Below are positions 12,487 through 25,000 of a stretch of 64,000 nt of DNA, piece by piece. The stretch is from Solenopsis invicta. Taxonomy: Eukaryota > Arthropoda > Insecta > Hymenoptera > Formicidae. The notes beneath the pieces were generated by a model. It did not search any database. It was not told where the DNA came from and worked only from the letters and a program-made list of their open reading frames with translations. Each line of letters opens with the position of its first letter. Position 1 is the first letter of the stretch. The DNA is taken from contig NC_052666.1 in NCBI RefSeq assembly GCF_016802725.1, forward strand, positions 29,044,997-29,108,996, in the 5' to 3' direction. The position numbers and the translations under genes are program-made.

Positions 12487-14738
12487 AAAAATTCAGTAAA
12501 TTTACATATAATAGATGTAAAAATTACACGGTTAGTTCCGTAAATATAAAAAATCATGTAATTTTATAGAAATTATGTAATTCCACAAAAATATGTAGAT
12601 GTACTTTTATTGAGTAAATACATCTTATTTTGTACGGAAAATTACGTAACAAGATATTTAAATATTACACGTAATTATTTAAATTTTTAACATTACGTAA
12701 TGCGACAATATTCCATATATCGCTGTAAAATATATTATTAACGTTCACTGTGCATGCGTGAAAACTGCTAGCATCTAGCATCACTACAATTGATCAATCA
12801 CAATTGAATACTCTCCTCTCATTCGAATGTGATCGGTAAATTCTTACGGCTTACAACTTGTGCAACCGATATACAATGTATTGTAGAACAGGCTTATGTG
12901 CGGTACAGTAAGTAGTCATTCTATTGTTTACAACATGTATGATAGAGAGACAATATTTGAATGTATAATATGTAATACAATTGCAAAACGTATTGACCTT
13001 ATCATTTCTATAACTTTCCATACATGTTGTAAATTTATCTCTGCAATCTGCTTAATTACAAACTACAAAATTAATCTTACCCTTGTATATTGCAAATTTA
13101 CAAACGCGTAGAAATTTTATACCTATTATAGTAATTTTGAAAAAATTTGTTTACCGGTGAGCAGTAAAAAATACTTCGGAAATAACTATTTGTACTTATT
13201 GCAAGAAAATAATGCTGCAATGGATATAATATTAATACCGAGTTCACAAGATCAGTGTCCCTTAGTTTAGCTGTATCTCAAAGAATCAAATCGAAATGAG
13301 ACAAAATGCATGTTAAAACTAAAAGTTGATACTTTCGCGTGGTATTAACAAAAAAAAATAAAAAATAAAAAATATGCCGGTACTATAATAACATCCTGAA
13401 TATCTCGAAAATCGTCGATTTTTTTTAAATCTCTGATGCCATTTTTCTCAAACTGTGACAGCCAATTTTGGCTATTGAATTCGTTTTCGGCGAAAAAATT
13501 CATCGCAAAATACTTTGTTTACTCAGGTTCCAAAAAAAGTGTCGACTATGGTTCGGTTAATTATACCGCACAGCGTAATAACATTTGCAACAAAGCTACA
13601 TTATCGGCCTCATCTATCGCGAGACGCATTCAGGAATTAATTTGAGGTAGAATTAACCGCATAACAGTGCTTTCGACGTTTGAAGCGGGTTGGGATTCCA
13701 AGATGCTCCCTGTATGTACATACATACATATGTTTACGAAAATCAATTTACGCTTTACAACGCTTTGCAACGGAAAGCAATAAAATCATTCTTGCGTGCG
13801 TCGTATGACGTGCGACACTTCACGTTCCCACGTGGAAAGATAATGCATAATCGGCAAAACGAATCTTAAAGCGACCCAGTTCCGGTTGACCCCGATAATA
13901 TAGCAGGATAATAGAATACTGCACGTGTAAATCTGCAATATTTTTTTCTTTTTTTTTTACGCCTATCTCGTAGTTTTCGTTCGCAAGACAACACATACGT
14001 GGCAGAAACGAATATATTTACATATGTTACAGAGATGAAAAATAATGCGCGGAAAAAGAAAGCTGGATAAGGTAAAACGCGAGAAAACCGACAACGCGAA
14101 ACGAAATTAATGTCGAATAAAATTTGCGTATTAACTACGTCACTATTCGCTTATATTGTGCGATTATCGGGTTTTCGAAGAATTTTATACTTTTATAAAC
14201 CAACGCGTGACTAACTGCACATTAAATTTAACAAAATTTTACACATATATATATATATTAAGAATATAAAATTTATCTGCGCTTCAATGAATTAATAAAA
14301 TAAATTTGTAAAGCGAGAAAAACGTGAAAAAGTGAATCAATAGTAGTTTATATTTTCAGTGCGAGAATTGACTTTAAACCGTCCAAAAATAAACTCGATT
14401 ACCGATTACACGTTTCATTTTACATAATATGAGCCGCACAAATGCAAATCCGCGTATCGGTCGTATCACTTTGCAGATATTTACGTGGCAAATATTAAAT
14501 AATAAGTAAGAACATCTCGTTTTCCACCTTACGGAGCAACTCGCGTCACCTAAACGCCCGATGAGCGAGCGCATTTATCAAAGCGCGCGTATCGTCTTTC
14601 ACAGTCGCGCGCCTATCGTAAAATAGTACAACTCGTATAGAAGAAGCTCGCTAGAGCGAGCTCGGAAACTCGAACACCAATACCGCTTTCACTGCTGCGA
14701 TAACGACGCGTCGCCGACTAGCCGTCGCCCCGGGGCCT

Positions 14739-14774
14739 TATATAACGTAGCGCCGCAAAATCGTCGGTTTCAGT
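14739..14774 (+). promoter_or_regulatory. TATA box and initiator of the FBPase gene
   Basis: TATATAA at 14739-14745 is followed at the expected distance by the arthropod initiator TCAGT at 14770-14774. This places the +1 adenine near 14772, about 33 bases after the first T of the TATA box. The start codon follows at 14869, giving a 5' leader of about 97 bases in GC-rich sequence. Confidence 0.75.
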
Positions 14775-14868
14775 CTCCGCCGGGACAGCCTCGTTCTCTC
14801 GCGTCTTCTACCTCCTCACGTTCCGCCCGCCGTCGCCGCAGCCGCACGAAAAAATCTACCGGCCGACG

Positions 14869-15128
14869 ATGACATCGAAAAACACGATCATGGATTCGGA
14901 CTGCATGACACTAACGAGATTCGTATTGGCGGAGCAGCGTAAAGTGCCAACGGCTACCGGCGATCTCACGCAGCTGCTCAACAGCATACAGACCGCCGTA
15001 AAAGCCGTCAGCTCGGCCGTAAGGAAGGCCGGTATCGCTAACATGTGAGTAAACGCGCGCGCGCGCGCGTGTGTGTGGGTGGGTGTGTGTGTGTGTGCGT
15101 GCGCGCGCGCGTGTGTGTGCGTGCGTGC

Positions 15129-15163
<35 letters not shown>

Positions 15164-18100
15164 GCTTCTGCAATTGGCTTGGGACGAAAGCTAGGTTCGA
15201 ATTCATAGGCGTCTCTTAGATCTCGAGATCAATCTTTCCGTCTTCGTTTCGCGTATGATAAAACGTAGTACGCGCAACGAAGACAGACTGATCTCGAGAT
15301 CTCAGAAACACGGACTATGAATTCAGACCCTAGTCTTGTTAACGTTTGCGAGGAAAGAAAAAAAAGAAACGCGACCGTAAAACGCGTGCATGGAATGTGC
15401 GACTCGTCGCTTTCTGCGCAGCCGAATGGGCGAAAAAAAAGCAGCGCGAGAGAAATGGAAAACGTTTCGCGATCTGATAAACTGGGTAGAGACCCTAATG
15501 GGACATTTAAATAGCCGAGATAGAGACACTTTACGAAGATATTCAAATTAATCCAATTATAATTTGTAATCTGCATGATTCCGAAACTACGCTGTTTTTA
15601 CGACTATACGTTTTGCATTACACAAATATCTTGCGAGTCACGGCGATGTAAGTTACAAGATCACTTCGTAACAAACACACAGAAGATTTTCGTACCATTA
15701 TAGCTACAGCAGTTTATGCGATTTTACATGTTCACCCCCTCCCTCCCCGGCACACAAAACGGTCAGGAGTTTAGCCCGATTCGCACTGATACGTGGTGCA
15801 GTGTGTAGGTGTGAAGTCTCCGTAGTGTCGTAACTATGAGGCTAACGTTTGCTCTCGACCGGCGCGTGTCTCTATTTTATTCAAATGTATTCGGCGGCAG
15901 TATAGTCTCGTGCATTTACGGTCGTGCTCAAGCTGCCAATACACGCCAGTAAACATTAATCTCTACGCCCTGACGATTCTGTAACCTTGCATGTAAATAA
16001 CATATAAATGATTTCCCATTATTGCGGTGCCTGTGGTGCGCGCTACACAGACATGAATAAAACAATTTCATGACTGGTCGCTCTCTATCAAGTTCCGAAA
16101 CAAACTTTCCCTATCAATAATCTAACGCCTTGAATTAGAACGTTGGATTAGATTTACCTATAAAACACTAAATCCTGGATTATGCAATCAATAACTTTTA
16201 TCTTGACTTTTACAATGTATGTGAAGTTAGCATATCAATTGTCAGCATATCAAAAAAAAAGTGGAGTTCTCTTTGCATACAACCGAGTTCTATAGTTCCT
16301 GATAAGTTATAACAATAGTTCTGGTCATTTAGCATAAATAAACGGAAGTTGAGTAATGATATGCTAACTTCGCGCGAAGTCAGCATATCATATAATATTT
16401 TCAAAATTTAAACCAATGAATTTTATAGTTTTTGACGAGTTCTATAGTTCTAAAACATAGTTCTGACCATTAACTATCTCTAAATAATTAATAACAATTA
16501 TTATCAGCATATCGCCCGTGCTAGAGTGATATGCTATGCTCCTGCGACAAGTTCTCGGCTCGTTCAAGATTTTAAACATTAGTTCTAAATCCCCTGACGA
16601 TAGTTCCGTACAGTTCTGACAATTAATAATCTCCAAATAATTATTAATAATTATTAAGAGCCGAGAACTTGTCGCAGGAGTATAACATATCACTCTAACA
16701 CGGGCGATATGCTGATAATAATTAATAATTATTTGGAGATTGTTAATTGTCAGAACTGTACGGAACTATCGTCAGGGGATTTAGAACTATTGTTTAAAAT
16801 CTCGAACGAGCCGAGAACTTGTCGCAGGAGCATAGCATATCACTCTAGCACGGGCGATATGCTGATAATAATTATTAATAATTATTTGGAGATTGTTAAT
16901 TGTCAGAACTATCCGGAACTATCGTCAGGGGATTTAGAACTATTGTTTAAAATCTCGAACGAGCCGAGAACTTGTCGCAGGAGTATAGCATATCACTCTA
17001 GCACGGGCGATATGCTGATAATAATTATTAATAATTATTTGGAGATTGTTAATTGTCAGAACTGTACGGAACTATCGTCAGGGGATTTAGAACTATTGTT
17101 TAAAATCTCGAACGAGCCGAGAACTTGTCGCAGGAGCATAGCATATCACTCTAGCACGGACGATATGCTGATAATAATTGTTATTAATTATTTAGAGATA
17201 GTTAATGGTCAGAACTATGTTTTAGAACTATAGAACTCGTCAAAAACTATAAAATTCATTGGTTTAAATTTTGAAAATATTGTATGATATGCTGACTTCG
17301 CGCGAAGTTAGCATATTATTACTCAACTTCCATTTATTTATGCTAAATGACCAGAACTATTGTTATAACTTATCAGGAACTATAGAACTCGGTTGTATGC
17401 AAAGAGAACTCCACTTTTTTTTTGATATGCTGACAATTGATATGCTAACTTCACATACATACTTTTGCATCTGCTGAATAATTGTCTATTGAATAGATAA
17501 AGGTCATCTACATTTTTAACGATTCTATAATTTATTTCCTGAATAAAAAGGTAACGTTAATATGTTTACTATGTAAATGTTGCAAAAGACATTGTGGCAT
17601 TTGTTCAAGTGGTTTCTTTTCTTAAATTCCTCTTCTAATTTCAAAACTATTATACAAAAATTTTAATTGTTTCAAGTATTACTCGAAACTCAAGTAAACT
17701 CTTGAAAGTTTTAAGTCTTTAGTTTCTCTTTAGATAAGATTCAATATCTAAATGTTCAAAGTCCAAGAATTTCTGTCTACATCTTATTATGAAATCAAGA
17801 GTGCATTAAGACGCAAGTGCACTAATAATATAGAGTATTGTAAAAAAAATATTTATTTTCAAAAAATTCTTATCTTAACTAATATTTAATATGATTATCA
17901 CACACCGAGGGAAAAATTACTAAATTTTAATAAATATTTATTTGAATAGTATTAATAAAATTATATGTATAATGAATATACATATTTACTAAATGTATAA
18001 ATATATCAAAAATCATTAATTTAAGTATCGTTTTTTCTTAGTATAAACTAAATATTTATGTACCGTAAGTAAATATTTCATTAATAATATTCGAATAAAT

Positions 18101-21003
18101 ATTTACTAAAATTTAGGAATTTTTTCTTTCAGTGCACAAGTAGATACTAAAAAGTACTTTATGTTTATCGCCAGCCACAACTGATCGGATCGGCTATGCT
18201 ATGCTCGCTAGGTTATATTAATCAGCTGTTAAACGCACACGACTTTATCAGGTACGGCATCGCCGGCAATACCAACGTTCAGGGCGAGGAAGTCAAGAAG
18301 CTGGACGTCCTGAGCAACGAGCTCTTCATCAACATGCTGACGTCCTCCTTCACCACGTGCGTGCTCGTGAGCGAGGAGAATCAGAACGCCATCGAGGTGG
18401 AAACGGAGAAGAGCGGCAAATACGTCGTGTGCTTCGACCCGCTCGACGGCTCCTCCAACATCGACTGCCTCGTCTCGGTGGGCTCGATCTTCGGAATTTA
18501 TAAAAAACCCGAACAATCCGAGGAATCCACGCTGCAGGCCGCACTGCAACCGGGACGGAACTTGGTCGCAGCCGGATACGCTCTATACGGCTCGGCGACT
18601 ATGATAGTGCTCTCGATCGGTCACGGCGTTAATGGATTCATGTACGATCCGGCCATCGGGGAATTTATACTCACCGAGAGGAACATGCGTATGCCCGACA
18701 GAGGCAATATATATAGGTATGATAAAAAGGGAGGGAAAAAAACAGCGCGGGGAAAGACAACAAAAAGAAACGAAAGCTACGGGATGAGATATACGCGACA
18801 TACAGCTTCGAGAAGCTAACGGCTTCTCCACATCCGTATCGCGAGTAAATGCATCGAAGAGCTGTCACACGCTTTCGAAGGATTACGAAAACAGATATAG
18901 TCAGATATAGTCAGCATTATCATACGCTGAATTCGATGATAGGATAGTCCATATCCAGTCGACACAGTTATGTGTTCGCTATGTAATAGCTGTAAGTTTC
19001 AGTATCACGTTTTATATAATGTGAAAATTGCAGCAGCAATGTTGTAGTTACATTGTCATTTCGCTCTTTTCTAAAAGTAATAATGCTGGCATATTTATAT
19101 TATCTTATTATAATTAATTACTACCGTTTTGTATTACATTTATATAATTCCAATGTTCAAATTTTACATACTGAAGCATCATGTAGTTGTGTAAATAATA
19201 TGCACCATTTACATATTTATGTTACTTAAAAGAAAACAATAGATGCAAGTAATTATGATATAAATGTCACGAAATACATTGTAAGAAATTTTTGGTAAAA
19301 TCAACTAACGTTTGGATAGTTATAATTACTAAATATATATAGTTGTTTTGACCAAACAATTTGTAGCCTTAACCAAATAATTATTTTCATACAAAAAATT
19401 ACAAAAAGTTTTGTTAAATGTAACTAATTGTAAATTTTCGATACCAGTAACTACAAAATTAATTTCATCACTATTTCAACCAAACATTAGTTGATCCTAC
19501 CAAGCAATTTCTCTCATTGTATTTGTTATAATAAAGTATTATTCCCAAATTATTTATCAGTTACACACCGTGTCGATTGGATATGCATTTAAAAAAGTAG
19601 TATTTAATTTTAAAACGTTAAAATGTTTTATTTCTCCGTTTCTTGAATATTTAAAAATGTTTTAATTTTAAATGGCGTTTAGATTTAAAACACTCGAAAG
19701 CTCGTTTAAAGCTGAAACAGCTTTAGTGTTTTAAAACTAAAACGTTTTTAAGTATTTAAAAAATGGAAACCGAAATGAAACGTTTCAATATCTTGAAATT
19801 AAACACGCTCTTTTTTCTTTTTTTTTCTTTTTTTTAGCACGTCAATTTTTCATAGGCAAAATTACATCTTTCGGGAGACTCGATCGTTATTGAAATCACG
19901 CATGATTATTTGCAGTATTAACGAGGGTAACGAGAGCACGTGGGACTCGTCCATCAAGGAGTACGTACATTCCAAGAAATATCCCGCAACTGGAAAGCCC
20001 TACAGTGCCAGATACGTGGGCTCGATGGTAGCTGACGTACATCGAACGATTAAGTACGGCGGTATCTTCTTGTATCCCGCGAGCAAGAGCAGTCCCAACG
20101 GCAAGGTAATTGCATGACGACTTGCCAACTTTTTATCAAAACTATTTCATACCGGCGAGGAACAAGATAGATCGAGACAGATGGAAGAGCGATAACCGTG
20201 TATTACAACGCGTTGTATCTCGCGTTACACATCCCATTTATCTTCGCGTTTCCTTCCCCGAGTCTCTCCCTCCCTCTCTTTTTCGCTGCAATTATTACCC
20301 AACATTCTGATCTCCCGCTTATCATCGCGAGCGGATTGAGTAATGAAATAACTCGCTCGGGCAACTTTGCCTTGCAAACAGACGTTTACGTTACCGTCCA
20401 TCCGATAAACGCGCAGGAAAGTATCGGACTTTGGAAATTATTTCATCTAAGCTCCGATATTCGATTTGAACTTGGACTGACGCACACGGCAACATCGGCG
20501 ATTTCTACGTAAATTTCCACGAAACATTATCGGGCTTTCGCGCAATACTCGCTACGGTAAACAACGCGATTGCAGCCCTCCATCAGAAGAGCGATACCGG
20601 GGTCAGAATTTCAAGAGAACGTGTTTATCGATAATTAACTTGTTATTATTACACTTCAGTTTATCATGTTGTTACATATGCATTAGTAACAATACGCTAT
20701 TTAAATGCTCCGCGTCTGTGCCATATATTTCGCGCATTAAAACGTCGTGAATGCAACGGATCGAATCAAATTAAATCGAAAGTCAACTTAAATAACTTGT
20801 CGTAATTCCAGCTACGACTTCTGTACGAGTGCATACCGATGGCCTTCTTAGTCAAGGAAGCCGGCGGTCTGGCGACAAACGGAAAAATTGATATTCTGGA
20901 CATCGTGCCGGAGAGCATTCATCAGAGATCGCCCATTTTCCTGGGCTCTAAGGACGACGTTAACGACGCAATGACGTTTATGAAAAATAAGGCCGAACGA
21001 TGA
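14869..21003 (+). CDS. fbp: Fructose-1,6-bisphosphatase
   Basis: Cytosolic FBPase hydrolyses fructose-1,6-bisphosphate to fructose-6-phosphate and is the key gluconeogenic step opposing phosphofructokinase. Four exons (14869-15044, 18252-18716, 19916-20105, 20812-21003) join in frame to 340 residues, against about 338 in human FBP1. Visible motifs include AVRKAGIANM, YGIAGNTNVQG, the metal-binding VSEE pair (residues 98-101), the signature FDPLDGSSNID (from residue 120), LQPGRNLVAAGYALYGSATM, ARYVGSMVADVHRT, YGGIFLYPA, and RLLYECIPMA with KEAGG near the end. The start is the ATG about 97 bases after the predicted transcription start. Intron 1 is 3.2 kb and hosts a large fold-back element; intron 3 is about 0.7 kb. 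I see no disruption, and the gene appears intact. Confidence 0.95.
15054..15162 (+). repeat. CG/GT dinucleotide microsatellite
   Basis: Alternating CG and GT runs begin nine bases after the FBPase exon 1 donor and continue for about 110 bp. This purine-pyrimidine alternation can adopt Z-DNA. It is non-coding. Confidence 0.9.
16215..17460. mobile_element. Fold-back DNA element with 442-bp terminal inverted repeats
   Basis: The left arm (16215-16656) and right arm (17019-17460) are near-identical reverse complements of 442 bp, starting ATGTATGTGAAGTTAGC. The outermost flanks are ACTTTTACA (16206-16214) and ACTTTTGCA (17461-17469), a 9-bp target duplication with one mismatch. Long TIRs with a 9-bp duplication resemble Mutator-like elements. 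The centre is built from direct sub-repeats beginning at 16660, 16810, 16963 and 17116 (periods 150, 153 and 153 bp). No transposase is present, so it is non-autonomous. It sits in FBPase intron 1. Confidence 0.85.
17903..18134. repeat. Inverted-repeat element with CACTGA-type ends
   Basis: The left end (CACCGAGGGAAAAATTAC) and the reverse complement of the right end (CACTGAAAGAAAAAATTCC) pair, with AT-rich inner arms containing AATAAATATTTATT. The element ends about 118 bases before FBPase exon 2. Similar CACTGA(G/A) termini recur at 28430, 31633 and 59385. Confidence 0.6.
19270..19530. repeat. AT-rich repeat shared with 59213-59385
   Basis: The block carries AACCAAATAATT, AACCAAACATTAGTTGATCC and a terminal TTTCTCTCATTG. 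It resembles 59213-59385, which has AACCAAACAATT and GATATTTCTCTCAGTG. In both places it adjoins a family A element. It is probably an old non-autonomous transposon. Confidence 0.5.
19590..19816. repeat. MITE-like inverted repeat, family A, copy 2
   Basis: The ends read AAAAAAGTAGTATTTAATTT and, reversed, the same pattern; the centre carries GTTTAGATTTAAAACAC and its inverted partner. It lies in FBPase intron 2, about 100 bases before exon 3. It is non-coding. Confidence 0.7.
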
Positions 21004-21077
21004 AAACGAAGAATCTCAAATACTTACGCAATCTCAAGAGCCTCTTTTATACGACGGATTGTTATTTCACATTTTGT

Positions 21078-21083
21078 AATAAA
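21078..21083 (+). terminator. Polyadenylation signal of FBPase
   Basis: AATAAA lies 75 bases after the FBPase stop codon in an AT-rich 3' region, a normal spacing for insect transcripts. Confidence 0.65.
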
Positions 21084-21365
21084 TTAATTTTTGTATTAAA
21101 CTCTCTGCGTTTTGACTATTATATTAGTGAAACGATTCCCCTCTCTCTCTCACAGTTAAAATAACCGAATAATTTGTTATCGCTGAAAAGTAACGCCAAC
21201 GCGGGAAATAATTAATAATAATTAATTACTCGAAATTGTAGTCAAACGAAGCGCGGAAATGTAATAAATCTCGTGTCGTCAGGCGCTTTTACAGGTCATT
21301 ACGAATAATTATGGGCGATTGTTGGCAAATCCGGTAAATCCGAAAATTCATCATGTGTCCTCGCG

Positions 21366-21407
<42 letters not shown>

Positions 21408-22066
21408 AAATTACGCTAAACGTTAACGCGTCGGATTGTTTAATTTATTCGGCGTGCGCGCGCGAATACAAATAAATCATCTGCATTCGTTTAAAGCGTT
21501 CGTTAACGAAATCGTAAGTAATTACACCGCGAGAGGGGGAGAGAGGATTGGTATAGCGATCTCGTTAGTATCTCTTCGAGGAACTCAATCTAAATTCGAT
21601 CGGCACGCACACGTCGCCGCGATAAGGGACACCGCCGTATCGGACAATATTTTTTTTTTCTTGCACTTTGCCGGGCGTGGATGCAATGCAACGAGCGATG
21701 ATCGACGCAGCGTGCATCATCGTCAGCGCGTCATTGCGTCAAGCTTAACCGATGTCGGACGATCATTTCCGTTCTTCCGTCCGTCTAACTGTTACAACGA
21801 GACGGCGGACGTTGATAACGTTGCTATTTATTCTACACGCACGCCCCGGCACTCGACTTAACCTCTTCACGGCGTGCAGCCCGGAATGCATCATAGGAGC
21901 GCGACCGACTATTGATCGGCCGGTCGACAGTGCGCCAGCGCAAGTCGAGGCCGGACGAAGAGAGGCATTCATGAGCGCGAGCCGCCCTCGGCCTTAGTGC
22001 GTTTGGTCGACATTTCGCTGTCGTTATGCTCGTCGTCGCACGGAAGCGCCCCTAGACGCTGCCATA
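21084..22066. other. Intergenic DNA and septin upstream region
   Basis: No gene is seen. An AG dinucleotide run lies at about 21369-21403. From about 21.5 kb the sequence is CpG-rich up to the septin start codon at 22067, consistent with an unmethylated housekeeping promoter. I could not fix a transcription start. Confidence 0.55.
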
Positions 22067-25000
22067 ATGTCCGGTGGTACGTAAAAACGTTTTATCGAAG
22101 TAAAAATTGTCGCATGCTCAACAGCCCGCCGCGAAATCGTCTTTTTTTTTTCGCCCCCGAGTCGGGAAACCGGCTCGTCTCGCCGCGATGTAAATTATAT
22201 AGAAAACGCAGCGTTCGTCGACGCCGATCGAATGTGTCGCACCTACGATGGTCAATGAGTCAGCGACCGAGATCAAAACGCAATTGCGACGCACGAGGTT
22301 TTATGTATTACAAGTTTTGTATTTAAACATATATAAGTATGCAACGTATTTTATTAATTGTTGAATGCTTGCTTCTATAAAAAAGAAAAAAAAAAAATGG
22401 CGAGATTTACCGATTATATGGCGATATTAACGACCGTTTGTTTCGCTCAGCAAGACAGGGATTATATCGGCTTCGCGACGCTGCCGGAGCAAGTGCACCG
22501 AAAATCGGTGAAGAGGGGCTTCGAGTTCACCCTGATGGTATTGGGTGAGACCGGTCTCGGCAAGTCGACGCTCATAAACAGCCTCTTCCTCGGGGACCTG
22601 TATAAAGACCGGCGAATTCCGGATGCGGCGGGTGCGTGTGATTTTTATTTATTGATCCCCCCTGAATCTCAAAGCGATGTCCTCAAGAAGTGGATTACCC
22701 TTTAATCAAACCTGTTTGCCCCCCCTCCCCTCCCCCATTCCCCTCTCCCCTGTCTCTCGATTGAAATCACGCGCGGTCAATCCAAATAACAATGACACCG
22801 TTTAACGGCGATGGAGGAGGGAGGAAACGTAGCGCCACTAGGATAGTCGCCACGCGAAAAATACTTGATCAGCTTACGTTCGCGAGAACGTAAATCGTCC
22901 ATCCCGATCTTGACGAGGAGTCGATAAATGTTCATCGTTCACTTTCAGAGCGAGTGGCTAAAACCACCTCTATCGAGAAAAAGACAATGGATATAGAAGA
23001 GCGTGGCGTTCGGCTCCGCCTAACGATCGTAGATACGCCAGGTGAGAAGTGTCGCCGAGTTATTCATCTTTTAAAGTTAAACAATATACTATCTGTATAT
23101 TCAATAGACGCGTAAAACTAATTAAATTTTTGTAAATAATGATTTCTTAAAAGTGTTGGATAAATGGCAGAGATTTTTTTGTAAACTTCATTCAAAAAAG
23201 TGTTTAATTTTAAGATATTGCACACAGAAAAAAATTAATCAACAATCATTGTTTGTCATATATAAGCAAGAATATAAATCTTCTTCGAAAAATTTTCTCG
23301 ACGTGAGCAAATTATGTCTGTTTAAGATTATAAATTCTTCCAAGATTTTATATTCTTGTTTATATGTGAAACAAAGATTGTTAATTTGATACTAAATTTT
23401 TTTCTCTGCAATTATTTCTATTTCTATCTCCGTTTTTTTAAATGCTTGAAAATGTCTCAATTTTAAATAGTGTTTAGATTTAAAACGTTTAAAACTGAAA
23501 TCTTTAACAGCTTTGAATAAAGCTTTTAAACGTTTCATGTTCCATCAGTGCAGATTAACTTCGGTCTCGGTTTAACATTTTATCTTCTTTTTTTTAGTCC
23601 CAATTAAAAAGGATAAAGTTAAATCGAGATCAAGGATAATTTACATTGGTAGAAATAAACGTCAGTGTCTTAAATATATAAATATTATTTAAAGCTAAAG
23701 TATTTTTAAGCATTTAAAAAACGAAAGCAGAAAAAAAACATTTTAATATCCTCAAATTAAACACTTCTTTTTTTTTATGCCTGATTTCGTATGTTAATGA
23801 TACGATTGTAAATGATAAAAAAATTCTATAAGTAACGATACCGTTCAAGGATTCGGCGATTCGGTAAATTGCGAGGATACGTGGAAAGCATGCTCGGCTT
23901 ATATCGACGAGCAGTTTCGCCAATATTTCACGGACGAAAGCGGATTAAATAGGAAAAATATTCAAGATAACAGGGTACACTGCTGCCTGTACTTTATACC
24001 ACCGTACGGCCATGGGTATGTGATAATCTCCATTTATTCTAATTTTATTCTAATGCACAGGCTTAAAAATGATTTTACCTCCGCAGTAATATCGAACAAT
24101 TATAATCAAACTCAATTACAATTCCAACTTTGATACCGGTCATTCCTTTATAGCCTCCGGCAAATTGATCTCGAGGTGCTAAGGCGTTTACATCGGAAAG
24201 TTAACGTCGTTCCCGTGATAGCGAAAGCAGACACCTTAACCACTCACGAGGTGAAAAAGCTGAAGGAGCGTATCTTGGCAGACATCGAGGAACATGAGAT
24301 TCAGGCATGCAAAAAGCTTTTTTCGTTCTTTTTTTTTGTGTGTATGAAATAACGCAATTTTCGTAATTATCTCAATAATATTTTGCAACATTGCTCATCC
24401 CCACGATAAATTAATTTTCGTATTCTCGTACAGATATATCAATTCCCGGATTGTGACAGCGACGAGGATGAAGAGTTCAAGCAACAGGATAAGGAGCTGA
24501 AGGCTTGTATACCGTTCGCAGTCGTCGGAAGTTCGACGGTGCTGGAGGTTGCCGGGAGGAAAGTTCGTGGCCGGCAGTATCCGTGGGGTGTAGTGGAAGG
24601 TGAACTTTTATTTACGTAAAATTAATATTTACCGATTGCACTGATTTCACGAGCTAGGTAAGTATAACCGTTGAAAAAACGAAATTTTTAATAACGTGTA
24701 AAAAATTTTGAAAACACTCGCGCAACTGTAAATCCACGTACGCAACAAAATTTGCTCGATCTAGTCGAAAAATACGATTTAATTATCATTATTAGATAAA
24801 TATGCGCTAATCATTTGAAAGAATTAAGATAATAATCATTCTGGTGCAGCGATGTCAAAAGAATCGTCGATTCAGAACAGGAAGATTTAATATTCTCGAT
24901 ACCTTCTATTGTATAAGAATTCCGGCTTTTCAATTAGATTATAAAGCAAAAGCCGAATCAAAAGCAATTGGGAATTTAATTCATAAAAGAGTCTCTCTGA

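Larger units (their letters stand above)
9125..14738. other. Gene-free interval between P450 and FBPase
   Basis: No gene was recognised. Roughly 10.0-11.4 kb is CpG-richer, with a CG run near 10286-10303 and short ORFs on both strands that match nothing I know. From 11.6 to 13.4 kb it is AT-rich and carries two inverted-repeat elements (12095-12349 and 12358-12486). The last few hundred bases become GC-rich as the FBPase promoter is approached. Confidence 0.6.

Noticed and set aside
16709..17233. 174-codon ORF with three near-identical 50-51-residue repeats
   Set aside because: The repeats are the 150-153-bp sub-repeats of the fold-back element, whose periods happen to be multiples of three. 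Frame, composition and context point to an artefact of tandem duplication rather than a protein.
22397..22454. Alternative septin start giving an N-terminal extension (MARFTDYMAI...)
   Set aside because: The segment contains a polypyrimidine tract and acceptor CAG directly before the conserved septin start, so it is most likely intron. The short exon at 22067 gives a more typical N-terminus.
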